DNA of 64,000 nt. Origin: Nonomuraea candida. Its GTDB lineage: Bacteria; Actinomycetota; Actinomycetes; Streptosporangiales; Streptosporangiaceae. Under the pieces are notes generated by a model. The model worked only from the letters and a program-made list of their open reading frames with translations. It did not search any database and had not been told where the DNA came from. Position 1 is the first letter of the stretch; each line of letters opens with the position of its first letter. The stretch is taken from the NCBI RefSeq assembly GCF_000725485.1, contig NZ_JOAG01000020.1, positions 186,001-250,000 of the forward strand, in the 5' to 3' direction. A program made the position numbers and the translations under genes. Below, piece by piece: positions 17,323 through 25,952 of this stretch.

Positions 17323-19070
17323 GCGCCTGCGGGACCGGAGTCCGGACGGGGAAGCGGGAGGCGGTGCGGGGGCGGCGGCCGGAGGTGTTCATCGCGCACC
17401 GCGACGAGGCCGCGGTGGCGGCCGAGCTGGCCAGGGCCTCAGGGCCGCTCGCCGGGCTGCGGCTGGCCGTCAAGAACAACGTGGACGTGGCCGGTTTCGC
17501 GACCACGGCCGCGTGCCCCGCGTTCGCGACCGGCCCGGCGGCGGCCGACGCGGCGGCGGTGGCGCGGCTGCGGGCCGCGGGCGCGACCGTCGTCGGCGTG
17601 ACGAACCTCGACCAGTTCGCGACCGGCCTGGTCGGGCAGCGCAGCCCCTACGGCGGGGTGCGCGACGCGCGCCGGCCGTCGCACGTGTCGGGCGGTTCGA
17701 GCTCGGGCTCGGCGGTCGCGGTGGCGCTCGGCCTGGCCGACCTCGCGATCGGCACCGACACCGCGGGCTCCGGCCGGGTGCCCGCCGCCTACCAGGGCAT
17801 CGCCGGGATCAAGCCGACCCTCGGCACGGTCTCCGTGTCCGGGGTGGTGCCGGCCTGCCGCTCGTACGACGCGGTCACGATCATGGCGCGCGACCTCGGC
17901 ACCGCCGACGCCGCCATGGCCGCGATGGCGGGCGGGCCGGGGACGCGACCCTGGCCCGCCGACGCCCCCCTCGCCGCGCCCGCGGCGGCCCGCGTGGCCG
18001 TGCCCGACCATCTGCCGGCCATGGACCCCGGCTGGGCCGAGGCGTTCGCGGCGGTCGCGGAGCGGCTGCGGGCGGCGGGGGCGGTGGTGGCGCCGATCCG
18101 GATCGAGCCGTTCCTGGCGGCGGCCCGGCTGCTCTACGACGGCGCGCTCGTCGCCGAGCGGCACGCCGCCGTCGGCGCGTTCGTGGACGCCCACCCCGGC
18201 GAGGTCGATCCCACGGTCGGCGCGATCATCAGCCGGGCGGGCACGCTGCCGGCCTCGGCGCTGGCGCGCGACCTGGCCCGCCTGGAGGAGCTGCGGCAGG
18301 AGTGCATGGGGCTGCTCGACGGCTTCGACGCGCTGCTCGTGCCGACCGCGCCCGGCCACCCCACCGTGGCCGAGGTGGCGGCAGAGCCGGTGGCGGTCAA
18401 CTCGCGGGTCGGCACGTACACGAACTTCTGCAACCTGTTCGACCTGTGCGCGGTCGCGGTGCCGGCCGGCACGGTCGACGAGGGGCCGGAACGGGGGATC
18501 GCCCAGTTCGGCGTCACCGTGCTGGCCCGCCCGTTCCACGACGCGGTCGCGCTCGACCTGGCCCGCCGGATCGAGCGCCTGCCCGACCCGCCGGCCGAGT
18601 ACGCCGGCGGCGCCCCGCCGCTCCCGGCCGGGCCGCTGCCGTGGCCGGCGGCGATCGCGGACGGCGGCGTGCCGGCCGTCGAGCTCTTCGTGGTCGGCGC
18701 CCACCTCGCCGGCCAGCCGCTCGAACCCGAGCTGCGGCGGCTCGGCGCGCGGTGGCACGGGCCCGCGCGCACCTCCTCCGCCTACACCCTGCACGTGCTC
18801 GACACCGTCCCGCCGAAGCCGGGCCTGACCCGGGTCGGCGCGGGCGGCGCGCCGATCGAGGGCGAGATCTGGCTGGTCCCGGAGGGGGCGCTCGGCCGGT
18901 TCCTGGCGGGCCTGCCCGCCCCGATGTCGCTGGGGCGGGTCGAGCTCTCCGACGGCCGCTGGGCGGTGGGCTTCGGCTGCACGGCGGAGGCGGCGTCGGC
19001 GGGCCGGGACATCACCGGGTACGGCGGCTGGCGAGCCTGGCTGGCCGCCACCCGCCCGCCCGCCGCCTGA
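17319..19070 (+). CDS. atzF: Allophanate hydrolase
   Basis: A 583-aa amidase-signature enzyme hydrolysing allophanate to ammonia and CO2, the last step of the pathway. The Ser-cisSer-Lys set is visible: K52 in AVKNNVDVAG, S127/S128 in SGGSSSGSA and S151 in GTDTAGSGRVPA. The C-terminal ~130 residues (VELFVVGAHLAGQPLEPELRRLG through ITGYGGWRAWL) form the AtzF-type domain that processes the amidase product, so the enzyme is full length. The start ATG overlaps the carboxylase stop by four bases. The extra N-terminal ~20 residues (RTGKREAVRGRR) are basic and variable. It ends the operon. Confidence 0.94.
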   Translation: MSACGTGVRTGKREAVRGRRPEVFIAHRDEAAVAAELARASGPLAGLRLAVKNNVDVAGFATTAACPAFATGPAAADAAAVARLRAAGATVVGVTNLDQFATGLVGQRSPYGGVRDARRPSHVSGGSSSGSAVAVALGLADLAIGTDTAGSGRVPAAYQGIAGIKPTLGTVSVSGVVPACRSYDAVTIMARDLGTADAAMAAMAGGPGTRPWPADAPLAAPAAARVAVPDHLPAMDPGWAEAFAAVAERLRAAGAVVAPIRIEPFLAAARLLYDGALVAERHAAVGAFVDAHPGEVDPTVGAIISRAGTLPASALARDLARLEELRQECMGLLDGFDALLVPTAPGHPTVAEVAAEPVAVNSRVGTYTNFCNLFDLCAVAVPAGTVDEGPERGIAQFGVTVLARPFHDAVALDLARRIERLPDPPAEYAGGAPPLPAGPLPWPAAIADGGVPAVELFVVGAHLAGQPLEPELRRLGARWHGPARTSSAYTLHVLDTVPPKPGLTRVGAGGAPIEGEIWLVPEGALGRFLAGLPAPMSLGRVELSDGRWAVGFGCTAEAASAGRDITGYGGWRAWLAATRPPAA

Positions 19071-19117
19071 GCCCGGGCCGGCCCGGCGATCCGCGGCGGG
19101 GCCGGCGGGGGCCGGCG

Positions 19118-19156
19118 GGGCTGATCGGCAGGGCTGATCGGCAGGGCTGATCGGCA
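19118..19156. repeat. 13-bp tandem repeat downstream of allophanate hydrolase
   Basis: Three exact copies of GGGCTGATCGGCA, then a fourth degenerate copy, in the 120-base gap between the operon end and a small convergent gene. Confidence 0.85.
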
Positions 19157-19190
19157 GGGCTGGCCGGTGGGGCGGTGGAGGGCCGGCCGG

Positions 19191-19403
19191 TCAGCCCGGG
19201 GTGGGGTGGCGCTTCTTGGCGGGGAAGGCGAGCACCTCCACCAGGTCGGCGAGGTCGACGTGCCGGGCGAGCTGCCCGACGGTGGCACAGTAGCCCACCA
19301 GGTATCTCCGGCCGTTCGTGCGCTGGGTGACCTTGAAGAGCTGCCCGGAGCCGAGGGTGATCACCTCGACCTGGATTCCGCGGGGTCCGTGCCAGCATGC
19401 CAC
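19191..19403 (-). CDS. Small conserved-looking hypothetical protein (70 aa)
   Basis: A 70-residue protein, VACWHGPRGIQVEVITLG at the start and ARHVDLADLVEVLAFP near the end. It resembles a widespread group of short actinobacterial proteins carrying a 'VDLADLVEV' motif, for which I know no function. GTG 19403 has AAGGTG just upstream. It has no membrane segment or signal peptide and sits alone between the allophanate hydrolase and the BNR-protein gene. Two cysteines (C3 and one in YCATVG) might bind metal, but nothing supports that further. Confidence 0.6.
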   Translation of the reverse strand: MACWHGPRGIQVEVITLGSGQLFKVTQRTNGRRYLVGYCATVGQLARHVDLADLVEVLAFPAKKRHPTPG

Positions 19404-19477
19404 GCCTGCACCTTATGCAAAACCGACAAATAGCTACAATTCGGGCGCTCGGCCGGGATGGTGCGCAGGTCCGGGGC

Positions 19478-21229
19478 TCACCACCCGGCCGTCACCCTGA
19501 CGTCGTCGAAGGACGCGGTGGCGTTGTAGGTGGCCAGCGCGATCCCGCCGGCGGTGTGGCTGCCGTCCACGGCGGTCAGCTCCTGCACCCCGTCGACCGC
19601 GAACGCCAGCGCCCGCCCGGTGAGGGTGGCGGTGAAGGTGTAGGACCGGCCGGTCTCCAGCGGGTACGGCTTGCTCGCCAGCACCGTCGGCACCCCGCCC
19701 ACCCGCTTCATGATGTGCAGCACCCCGTCGGAGTGGTTGAACCCGTACCGGTCGCCGGCGCCGGTGTAGCGGGCGCTGATGCCGACGGCCGGGGCGGCCC
19801 CGTGGCTCAGCCGCTTGACGGAGACGCGCACGGAGTAGTCGCTCCACGTGCTCTGCCCCGCCGTGGCCAGGTTGTTGCCCGCCAGGCTCGCCTGCCGGTA
19901 ACGCGCGGTGCCGTCGGTCACCACCGACCAGCTCCCGCCCGCCGGGGCCCACCCCTGGGCGGCGCCGTCCTCGAAGTCGTCGGCGAGCAGGGTCTCCCCG
20001 CCCGTGGAGAGGCCGACGTACAGCTCGCCGGCCGACAGCGCGTTCAGGTAGAGGCGGTCGGTGCCGCCGGAGGTGTGGCCCGCCAGGCTCTTGTACCGCC
20101 GCCCGCTGGTGAGCTGCTGCTCGTCCGTCCAGGTCGCCCCGCCGTCGCGGGAGGCCCGCAACCGCACGTTCTGCGCCGCGTCAGGGAAGTAGTAGCGGGT
20201 CACGCCGCCGGAATGGGTGATCCAGGGCTTGTCCGGATGGCTGTAGCCGGCGGACATGGTGGTCACCGCCCACCGGTCGCCGTCCCGGCGGGAGAGGCGG
20301 TGCCGCATCCCCGAAGTGGTGCCGTCGAGAGAGTAGTCGAAGGCGATGAGCGGCCGCCTCTGCCCGTCGACGGTGAGCTTCGCGCCCTGGACGCCCCACT
20401 CGTCCCAGGTCTCCGCGGCGCGCATCGGCTGGTGCACGTCGGAGGTGGCGCGGGTGATCGGCAGCTCCTGCCGGGCGCCGCCGGCCTGGTAGAAGGCGTC
20501 GTCGGCGGGGCTGTAGCGCACGTACGAGCCCAGGTGCCGCTCGGGGCGCGGCTGCACCTTGGCCCATTCGAAGGCGATGTGCAGGTCGCCGGCGTCGTCG
20601 GCGACCATCGCATCGGGATAGAAGGTGTAGCCGCTCTCGCTGCCGAAACGCCTGACCAGCGACCACGTGTCGGCGGCGTCCTGCCAGCGGTAGAGCTCGC
20701 CGTGCCGGCCCCGGGAGCGGATCAGCAGGTACACGTCGCCGTTCGGCGTCGTGGCGGGGATGGGGTAGGTGAACACGTTCTCCGGGGCGACGGCGGCGAT
20801 CTCGGCGCTGCGGTCGGTCCAGCCGCCGGTGACGCTCTCTGGCCGGTCGCTGCGCCGGTAGCGCATCGGGTTGTCGTGCATGCCGTAGAAGACGTGGATG
20901 TAGCCGTCTCCGTCGAGGGCGATCGACGGCTGGGTGTGCCCCGCGTCGGCCGCGATGCCGGTGTCGACGACCGCCGACGTCCACGCGCCGTCGGCGCCCT
21001 GCCTGGCCACCACCACGCGGAGGCCGGCGTCGAGGTAGGTGACGTACGTGGCGCCGTTCAGGTGCGCGATCGGCGTCCACCAGCCCGCGCCCGAGCTGGT
21101 CGGATGGGTCGTGGCCGGCACCGGCACGACGTTCAGCGCGGCCGCGTGCGCCGCCGTCGTGGCGGTGGTCAGGAGGGTCGCGACCGCCGCCACGAGTGCG
21201 GTCAGCGTGCGCGACAGGGGACGTGGCAT
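19478..21229 (-). CDS. Secreted BNR-repeat beta-propeller protein (polysaccharide lyase/GH145-like) with C-terminal jelly-roll
   Basis: A 583-aa exported protein. A Sec signal peptide (LTALVAAVATLLTTATTAAHA) is followed by a BNR_4-type propeller (~residues 40-400), with GYIHVFYGMHDNPMRYRRS the clearest signature and HQPMRAAETWDEWG and WAVTTMSAGYSHPDKPWITH further blades. The C-terminal ~180 residues (DDFEDGAAQGWAPAGGSWSV onward) form a concanavalin-like jelly-roll. This propeller type occurs in ulvan lyases (PL24/25) and in enzymes attacking Rha-GlcA linkages (PL42/GH145); which applies here is open. ATG 21229 has GGAAGG upstream. It is divergent from the LacI gene, with a perfect 20-bp palindrome 60 bases before the start. 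Confidence 0.82.
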   Translation of the reverse strand: MPRPLSRTLTALVAAVATLLTTATTAAHAAALNVVPVPATTHPTSSGAGWWTPIAHLNGATYVTYLDAGLRVVVARQGADGAWTSAVVDTGIAADAGHTQPSIALDGDGYIHVFYGMHDNPMRYRRSDRPESVTGGWTDRSAEIAAVAPENVFTYPIPATTPNGDVYLLIRSRGRHGELYRWQDAADTWSLVRRFGSESGYTFYPDAMVADDAGDLHIAFEWAKVQPRPERHLGSYVRYSPADDAFYQAGGARQELPITRATSDVHQPMRAAETWDEWGVQGAKLTVDGQRRPLIAFDYSLDGTTSGMRHRLSRRDGDRWAVTTMSAGYSHPDKPWITHSGGVTRYYFPDAAQNVRLRASRDGGATWTDEQQLTSGRRYKSLAGHTSGGTDRLYLNALSAGELYVGLSTGGETLLADDFEDGAAQGWAPAGGSWSVVTDGTARYRQASLAGNNLATAGQSTWSDYSVRVSVKRLSHGAAPAVGISARYTGAGDRYGFNHSDGVLHIMKRVGGVPTVLASKPYPLETGRSYTFTATLTGRALAFAVDGVQELTAVDGSHTAGGIALATYNATASFDDVRVTAGW

Positions 21230-21289
21230 CGCAAGGCCACCTTCCTTCCGGGAACGCGGGTGGGGGAGCGGGCCGCGCCCGGACCCACT

Positions 21290-21309
21290 CTTCTGATACG
21301 TATCAGAAG
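21290..21309. promoter_or_regulatory. LacI-type operator in front of the BNR-protein gene
   Basis: CTTCTGATACGTATCAGAAG, a perfect 20-bp palindrome with the central CG typical of LacI-family sites. A half site, CGTATCAG, follows at 21330. The core recurs before the LacI gene. Confidence 0.8.
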
Positions 21310-21506
21310 GGGCGCTCGGCGGCCGGCTCGTATCAGCAGATCGTGAGCCCCGAGATGATCCCGTGTCAACCGTTACCGGCAGATTGTCTGCCGTCAACGC
21401 CGCAGTTCAGGGAGATCATGGGCAGGGCACTTGACAAGCCGCCCCTGCCGTCGCCACGATCGAGGGCACATCCGGAGCACTGGCCCGCGCTGGCCGAATC
21501 CGATTG

Positions 21507-21520
21507 CTGATACGAATCAG
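21507..21520. promoter_or_regulatory. LacI-type operator in front of the LacI gene
   Basis: CTGATACGAATCAG, one base pair short of a perfect palindrome, with the same TGATACG core as 21290-21309. It lies just before the AGGAGAA ribosome-binding site of the LacI gene, which suggests autoregulation. It would also control the importer genes if they read through from this promoter. Confidence 0.72.
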
Positions 21521-21529
21521 GAGAACGTT

Positions 21530-22567
21530 ATGACGGGCGTCCGCAGGCGCATGCCGCGGCAGGCCGACGTGGCACGGCTCGCAGGGGTGTCGCAGGCGAC
21601 GGTCTCGGCCGTCATCAACGGGAGGGCACGCGAGGCGGGCATCCCGGAGCAGACGGTCCGGCGCGTCGAGGACGCGGTGCGCCGGCTCGGCTACGTCGCC
21701 AACGCCGCGGCCCGCAGCCTCAAGGGCAAGGGCAACCGGCTCATCGGCGTGCATTCCTTCGAGTCGATGTTCCCCATCGACCAGCTCGACTTCTACCACG
21801 AGTTCCTGATCGGCATCGAGCAGCAGGCCGTCGCCGACGGCTACGACCTCGTCCTGTTCGCCTCCACCGAGTCGGCCGACGGGCGGCGGCACATCTACCG
21901 CGACGGGGCCAACCGGCTGGCGCTGGCCGACGGCAGCGTGCTCATCGGTGTCGAGCACAACGCCTCCGACCTCGCCCGCCTGGCGGGCGAGGGCTACCCC
22001 TTCGTGCACATAGGGCGCCGCACCGTGCCCGACGCGGAGATCTCCTGGGTCAGCGCCGACTACGCGACGGCGACCGCCGGCATCGTCGGCAGGCTCGCCG
22101 CCCTCGGCCATCGCCGGATCGGCTACGTCACCTCCACCGAACGGGTCGACGTGCACATGGACAAGGAGTCCGGCTACCGCGCGGGCTGCGCCGCCGCCGG
22201 GCTGCCCGAGCTGATGTACGTCGTGGACACCGCCCAGGTGACCGACCCCTGGCTCGACGCCGTGCTCGCGACCGGGGTGACCGCGCTGCTGCTGGAAGGC
22301 GCCGAGATCGCCACCCTGGTCGCCGCGCTGCTCGACGCGCGCGGGCTCACCGTGCCCGGCGACCTGTCGGCGGCGGTCCTGGTCAACCTCCCCGCGGTCG
22401 GCGCGCCCCGCTGGAGCTCGCTGCGCATCCCGCGCAACGAGATGGGGCGCATGGCCGTGAAACTGCTCATCGACCTGCTCGCCGATCCCGGCGCGACCCC
22501 CGCCAGGCACGTCCTGCTGCCCTGCGAGCAGCTCGACGAGCTCACGATCGCCCCGCCCAAGGCCTGA
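21530..22567 (+). CDS. LacI-family regulator of glycan locus A
   Basis: A 345-aa repressor: N-terminal LacI helix-turn-helix (ADVARLAGVSQATVSAVINGR), hinge with AARSLKGKGNRLIGV, then a periplasmic-binding-protein-like effector domain (FYHEFLIGIEQQA; ALGHRRIGYVTS; SLRIPRNEMGRMAVKLL). ATG 21530 has AGGAGAA; in-frame codons upstream would cross the operator. Matching TGATACG-core palindromes before this gene and before the divergent BNR gene are its likely sites. No separate operator is visible in the 220 bases before the binding-protein gene, so the ABC/GH3 genes probably depend on this promoter. The effector is presumably an imported oligosaccharide. Confidence 0.92.
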   Translation: MTGVRRRMPRQADVARLAGVSQATVSAVINGRAREAGIPEQTVRRVEDAVRRLGYVANAAARSLKGKGNRLIGVHSFESMFPIDQLDFYHEFLIGIEQQAVADGYDLVLFASTESADGRRHIYRDGANRLALADGSVLIGVEHNASDLARLAGEGYPFVHIGRRTVPDAEISWVSADYATATAGIVGRLAALGHRRIGYVTSTERVDVHMDKESGYRAGCAAAGLPELMYVVDTAQVTDPWLDAVLATGVTALLLEGAEIATLVAALLDARGLTVPGDLSAAVLVNLPAVGAPRWSSLRIPRNEMGRMAVKLLIDLLADPGATPARHVLLPCEQLDELTIAPPKA

Positions 22568-22610
22568 CCCACCCAGAACCTGACCCGCCCAGAACCTGAC
22601 CCGCCCCGGG
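22563..22610. repeat. 16-bp tandem repeat across the LacI stop codon
   Basis: CCTGACCCACCCAGAA, CCTGACCCGCCCAGAA, CCTGACCCGCCCCGGG, then a partial copy. The first unit contains the LacI TGA stop. Confidence 0.8.
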
Positions 22611-22787
22611 CCTGACTCCGCCCCCGCCACGGCCACGCCGAACCCGCCCGCGGGCCCCTTCCCACCCGCTCTTCATCTGACCGCGCGACCTTCACCGCGC
22701 GGCCTCCTCCCACCCCTCTTCGCCCGGCCGCGCGGCCCCCACCCCGCGGCCTCTTCTTCCCCCTGCTCAAAGAAAGGAGGCCAGGAC

Positions 22788-24092
22788 ATGCCCATCCCGG
22801 CAACGCGACGCGTGACGCTCGCGGCGGCCTGCGCCGGCGTGCTGCTCGCCGCCGCCTGCGGCACCGGCGGCGGCGCGACCTCCGGCAAGTCCGGCGGCCT
22901 GACCGTGTGGTTCCCCGGCAACTCCGCGCCCGAGATCGACCTGGTCACCAAGACGCTGGTGCCCGAGTTCGAGAAGGCCAACAACGTCAAGGTCGAGATC
23001 ACCTACGTGGACTGGGGCCAGATCTCCCCGAAGCTCAACGCCGCGCTCGCCGCCGGCACCGCGCCCGACCTGTTCGGCCACGGCCCCGCGGCGGCGGCCG
23101 GCTTCGTACGGACGGGCCGCATCGCCAAGCTCGACGACCGGGTCGCCAAGCTGCCGGCCGCCGACCGCGAGGACCTCGCGGCCTACCTGGAGGGCGGCAA
23201 GGTCGGCGGCGGCCAGTACATGATCCCGCTCAGCGGCCAGGGCACGCTCATCGCCTACCGCAAGGACCTGCTGACCGCCGCCGGCCTGGACCCGGCCGCC
23301 CCGCCCAAGACCTGGGCCGAGGCGTACGAGGCCGCCAGGAAGCTGACCGTCAAGGAAGGCGGCGCCGTCAGCCGGGCCGGCCTGCTGCTGCAGTCGGCCA
23401 AGACCCAGCGCGTGCAGACCTTCCTGACGCTGCTGGCCTCCGAGGGCGGCTCCCTCCTGACCGCCGGCGGTGACAAGCCGGCCTGGAACAGCCCGGAAGG
23501 CGCCCGCGCGCTGGAGTACTTCACCCGCCTCTACCAGGGGGAGGGCGCGGTCGCCAACCAGCTCGGCGCCGACTTCGCCAACCAGCCCGCCGCGCAGAAC
23601 CCGCTGGCCACCGGCAAGGCCGCGATGGTCATGGCCACCTCCGGCCAGGTGATCCAGATCGCCAAGGCGCGGCCCGAGCTGGCCGACCGGCTCGGGGTGC
23701 TGCCGCCGCTGGCCACGGCCACCGCCAAGACGTTCGGCGGCGCCGGCCCCGGCCTCTTCCTCAACGCCGACTCCAAGAACCAGGAGCTGGCCTGGAAGTT
23801 CATCGAATTCATGCTGTCCAAGCAGGTGTCGGAGCGCTACGCGCGGGCCGCCGGCGCCCTGCCGGTGCGCGCGTCCGCCGCCTCCGGCGCCTACGCGGCC
23901 GAGCAGCCGCTGCTCAAGCCGTTCATCGAGGCCGCGCCCGCCTACGTCGCCAGCCCCAACGTGCCCGCCTGGGTGCAGGTCCGCGACGTGCTCGACAAGC
24001 ACATCGAGCAGGCCCTGGCCGGCAAGGCCCCGGCCGCGCAGGCCCTCGCCGCCGCGGCGGCCGAGGCGACGCCCCTCCTGGCGGGCAAGTGA
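22788..24092 (+). CDS. ABC sugar-transport solute-binding lipoprotein (locus A)
   Basis: A 434-aa family-1 extracellular solute-binding protein. The signal peptide has a lipobox (GVLLAAAC, C24 lipidated), then LTVWFPGNSAPEIDLVTKTLVPEFEKAN, the typical opening of sugar-binding components. GTAPDLFGHGPAAAAGFV and AWKFIEFMLSKQVSERYARAAGALPVR are further family segments. It should deliver an oligosaccharide to the two permeases encoded next. ATG 22788 has a near-ideal AAAGGAGG ribosome-binding site. The preceding 220 bases hold a 16-bp tandem repeat and C-rich sequence but no operator. Confidence 0.93.
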   Translation: MPIPATRRVTLAAACAGVLLAAACGTGGGATSGKSGGLTVWFPGNSAPEIDLVTKTLVPEFEKANNVKVEITYVDWGQISPKLNAALAAGTAPDLFGHGPAAAAGFVRTGRIAKLDDRVAKLPAADREDLAAYLEGGKVGGGQYMIPLSGQGTLIAYRKDLLTAAGLDPAAPPKTWAEAYEAARKLTVKEGGAVSRAGLLLQSAKTQRVQTFLTLLASEGGSLLTAGGDKPAWNSPEGARALEYFTRLYQGEGAVANQLGADFANQPAAQNPLATGKAAMVMATSGQVIQIAKARPELADRLGVLPPLATATAKTFGGAGPGLFLNADSKNQELAWKFIEFMLSKQVSERYARAAGALPVRASAASGAYAAEQPLLKPFIEAAPAYVASPNVPAWVQVRDVLDKHIEQALAGKAPAAQALAAAAAEATPLLAGK

Positions 24093-24093
24093 C

Positions 24094-25026
24094 ATGAGCG
24101 TCATCACCCTGGCGCGGCCCGCCGCCGCGCGGGTCGGCCCCCGGCGGCCGGGCCCGAGCGGGCCCAGCCGGCGCAGGCGGCTCGTCGGCCTCGCCTTCGC
24201 CGCCCCCGCCATCGTCTACCTGGCCGTCTTCCAGCTCTTCCCCGTGCTGTACGGGCTGTACCTGAGCCTGACCGGCTACAGCCCCCTCGACCGCGGCGCG
24301 CCCCGGTTCGTCGGCCTCGACAACTACCTGGCCCTGGCGGACTCCGCCGCCTTCCTGCAGTCGCTCAAGGTCACCGCCCAGTTCGTGGCCGAGGTGCTGC
24401 CGTTCGCCGTCGGGATCGCGCTCGGCCTGGCCCTGCTCGCCAACCGCAAGGTGCGCGGCATCGGGCTGTGGCGGGCCGGGCTCTTCCTGCCCAGGATCGT
24501 CCCGCTGACCGCGGTCAGCCTCATCTGGCTCTGGCTCTACTCGCCCGACGGCTGGTTCAACAGCCTGCTCGCCGGCGTCGGGCTGCAGCCGCACGACTGG
24601 CTGCTGGACGAGGACACCGCGCTGCACGCCGTGGCCGTGATGCGGGTGTGGAAGGCGCTGGGCGGCAACATGGTGCTGTTCCTGGCCGGCCTGCAGGCCA
24701 TCCCGAAGACCCTCTACGAGGCCGCCGCCCTCGACGGCGCCGGCGCGTGGGCCCGCTTCCGGCACGTCACGCTGCCCGGCCTGCGGCCCGTGATGGTCTA
24801 CGTCATCACCGTCAACATCGTCTACCTGGCGCAGTCGTTCGCGGAGATCTTCATCCTCACCGGCGGCGGCCCGCTCGGCTCCACCACCACCACGAACTTC
24901 CTCATCTACCAGGAGGCGTTCCAGAACAACCAGTTCGGCTCGGCCAGCGCGATGGCGTTCGTCCTGTTCGCGCTGATCTTCGCCTTCTCCTACGCGTCCA
25001 TGCGCGGGATCGGCAGGCGGTCATGA
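24094..25026 (+). CDS. ABC sugar-transport permease, MalF type (locus A)
   Basis: A 310-aa membrane protein with about six transmembrane helices. The binding-protein-dependent transport signature (EAA loop) is clear: YEAAALDGAGAWARFRHVTLPGLRP. The N-terminal ~25 residues are arginine/proline-rich and cytoplasmic. It starts one base after the binding-protein stop and its own stop overlaps the next permease start (ATGA), so the two should be made together as the membrane channel. No ATPase gene is in the operon. Confidence 0.93.
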   Translation: MSVITLARPAAARVGPRRPGPSGPSRRRRLVGLAFAAPAIVYLAVFQLFPVLYGLYLSLTGYSPLDRGAPRFVGLDNYLALADSAAFLQSLKVTAQFVAEVLPFAVGIALGLALLANRKVRGIGLWRAGLFLPRIVPLTAVSLIWLWLYSPDGWFNSLLAGVGLQPHDWLLDEDTALHAVAVMRVWKALGGNMVLFLAGLQAIPKTLYEAAALDGAGAWARFRHVTLPGLRPVMVYVITVNIVYLAQSFAEIFILTGGGPLGSTTTTNFLIYQEAFQNNQFGSASAMAFVLFALIFAFSYASMRGIGRRS

Positions 25027-25112
25027 AGCGAGCCGGCATGAAGCGGCCCGGCATGAAGCGAGCCGGCATGGAGCAAGCAGGCATGAAGCAGCCCGGAACG
25101 AGGAAGCCCGGC
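25023..25112 (+). repeat. 15-bp tandem repeat (6 copies) at the permease start
   Basis: Units of the form ATGAAGCGAGCCGGC, in phase with the codons. Copies 1 and 3 are identical; copies 4-6 are degenerate. Confidence 0.9.
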
Positions 25113-25949
25113 ACCCTCATCGCCCTGGGCATCGCGACGATCCTGGTGCTGATGCCCTTCTGGTGGATGGCCTCGATGGCGTTCAAGCCGGAGGCGGAGG
25201 TCTTCACCCAGGAGCCCCGCCTGCTGCCCGCCCAGCCCACGCTCGGCAACTTCGCCGTCGCCCTCGACGACGGCAACCTCGGCCGCGCGATGCTCAACTC
25301 CACCGTCGTGGCGCTCGTCGTGGTGGTCGCGAACTGCGTCTTCGCCCTCCTGGCCGGGTACGCCTTCGCCAAACTGCCGTTCCGGGGCAGCGGCCTGATC
25401 TTCATGGCCATCGTCTCCACCACGATGGTGCCCGTCGCGGTGACCCTGATCCCGCTCTTCCTCATCACCAAGGGCATCCCGCTGGCCGGCGGCAACGACC
25501 TGTTCGGCCAGGGCGGCGCCGGCCTGATCGACACGCTCGCCGGGCTCACGCTCCCGCATCTGATCGGGCCGCTCAACGTCTTCCTGGCCCGCCAGTTCTT
25601 CCTCGGCCTCGCCGACGAGCTGGGCGAGGCCGGCCGGGTCGACGGCGCGAGCGAGCTGACCGTCTTCTGGCGGATCTACCTGCCGCTGGCCAAGCCCCTG
25701 GTCGCCACCGTCGCCGTGTTCGCCTTCACCGCGGTCTGGGACGACTTCCTCTGGCCGCTGGTGGTCACCAGCTCCGCCGAGACGCAGACCGTGCAGCTCG
25801 CGCTCAGCCGCTTCCTGACCGGCGGCAACGTCGCCTACGGGCCCGCCATGGCCGGATCCGTCCTGGTGATCCTGCCCATCCTCGCAGTCTTCCTGTTCAA
25901 CCAGCGCAGCTTCATCGCCGGCCTGTCCGAGGGCGGCGTGAAAGGGTGA
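25023..25949 (+). CDS. ABC sugar-transport permease, MalG type (locus A), with repeated N-terminus
   Basis: A 308-aa permease with about six helices and an EAA loop (EAGRVDGASELTVFWRIYLPLAKP). The family-like part begins at GTLIALGIATILVLMPFWWMASMAFKPEAEVF, near residue 31. The first 30 residues are six pentapeptides, MKRAG MKRPG MKRAG MEQAG MKQPG TRKPG, encoded by a 15-bp tandem repeat. Five of them begin with ATG, so translation could start at 25023, 25038, 25053, 25068 or 25083. ATG 25023 is chosen because it overlaps the previous stop (ATGA). The tail should be cytoplasmic and positively charged. Confidence 0.92.
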   Translation: MKRAGMKRPGMKRAGMEQAGMKQPGTRKPGTLIALGIATILVLMPFWWMASMAFKPEAEVFTQEPRLLPAQPTLGNFAVALDDGNLGRAMLNSTVVALVVVVANCVFALLAGYAFAKLPFRGSGLIFMAIVSTTMVPVAVTLIPLFLITKGIPLAGGNDLFGQGGAGLIDTLAGLTLPHLIGPLNVFLARQFFLGLADELGEAGRVDGASELTVFWRIYLPLAKPLVATVAVFAFTAVWDDFLWPLVVTSSAETQTVQLALSRFLTGGNVAYGPAMAGSVLVILPILAVFLFNQRSFIAGLSEGGVKG

Positions 25950-25952
25950 TCC

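Noticed and set aside
19397..21346. 649-codon frame opposite the BNR-protein gene
   Set aside because: Composition typical of antisense shadows, while the opposite strand has a signal peptide and propeller motifs.
22563..22610. CRISPR-like repeats
   Set aside because: Units are directly adjacent with no spacers; a simple tandem repeat.
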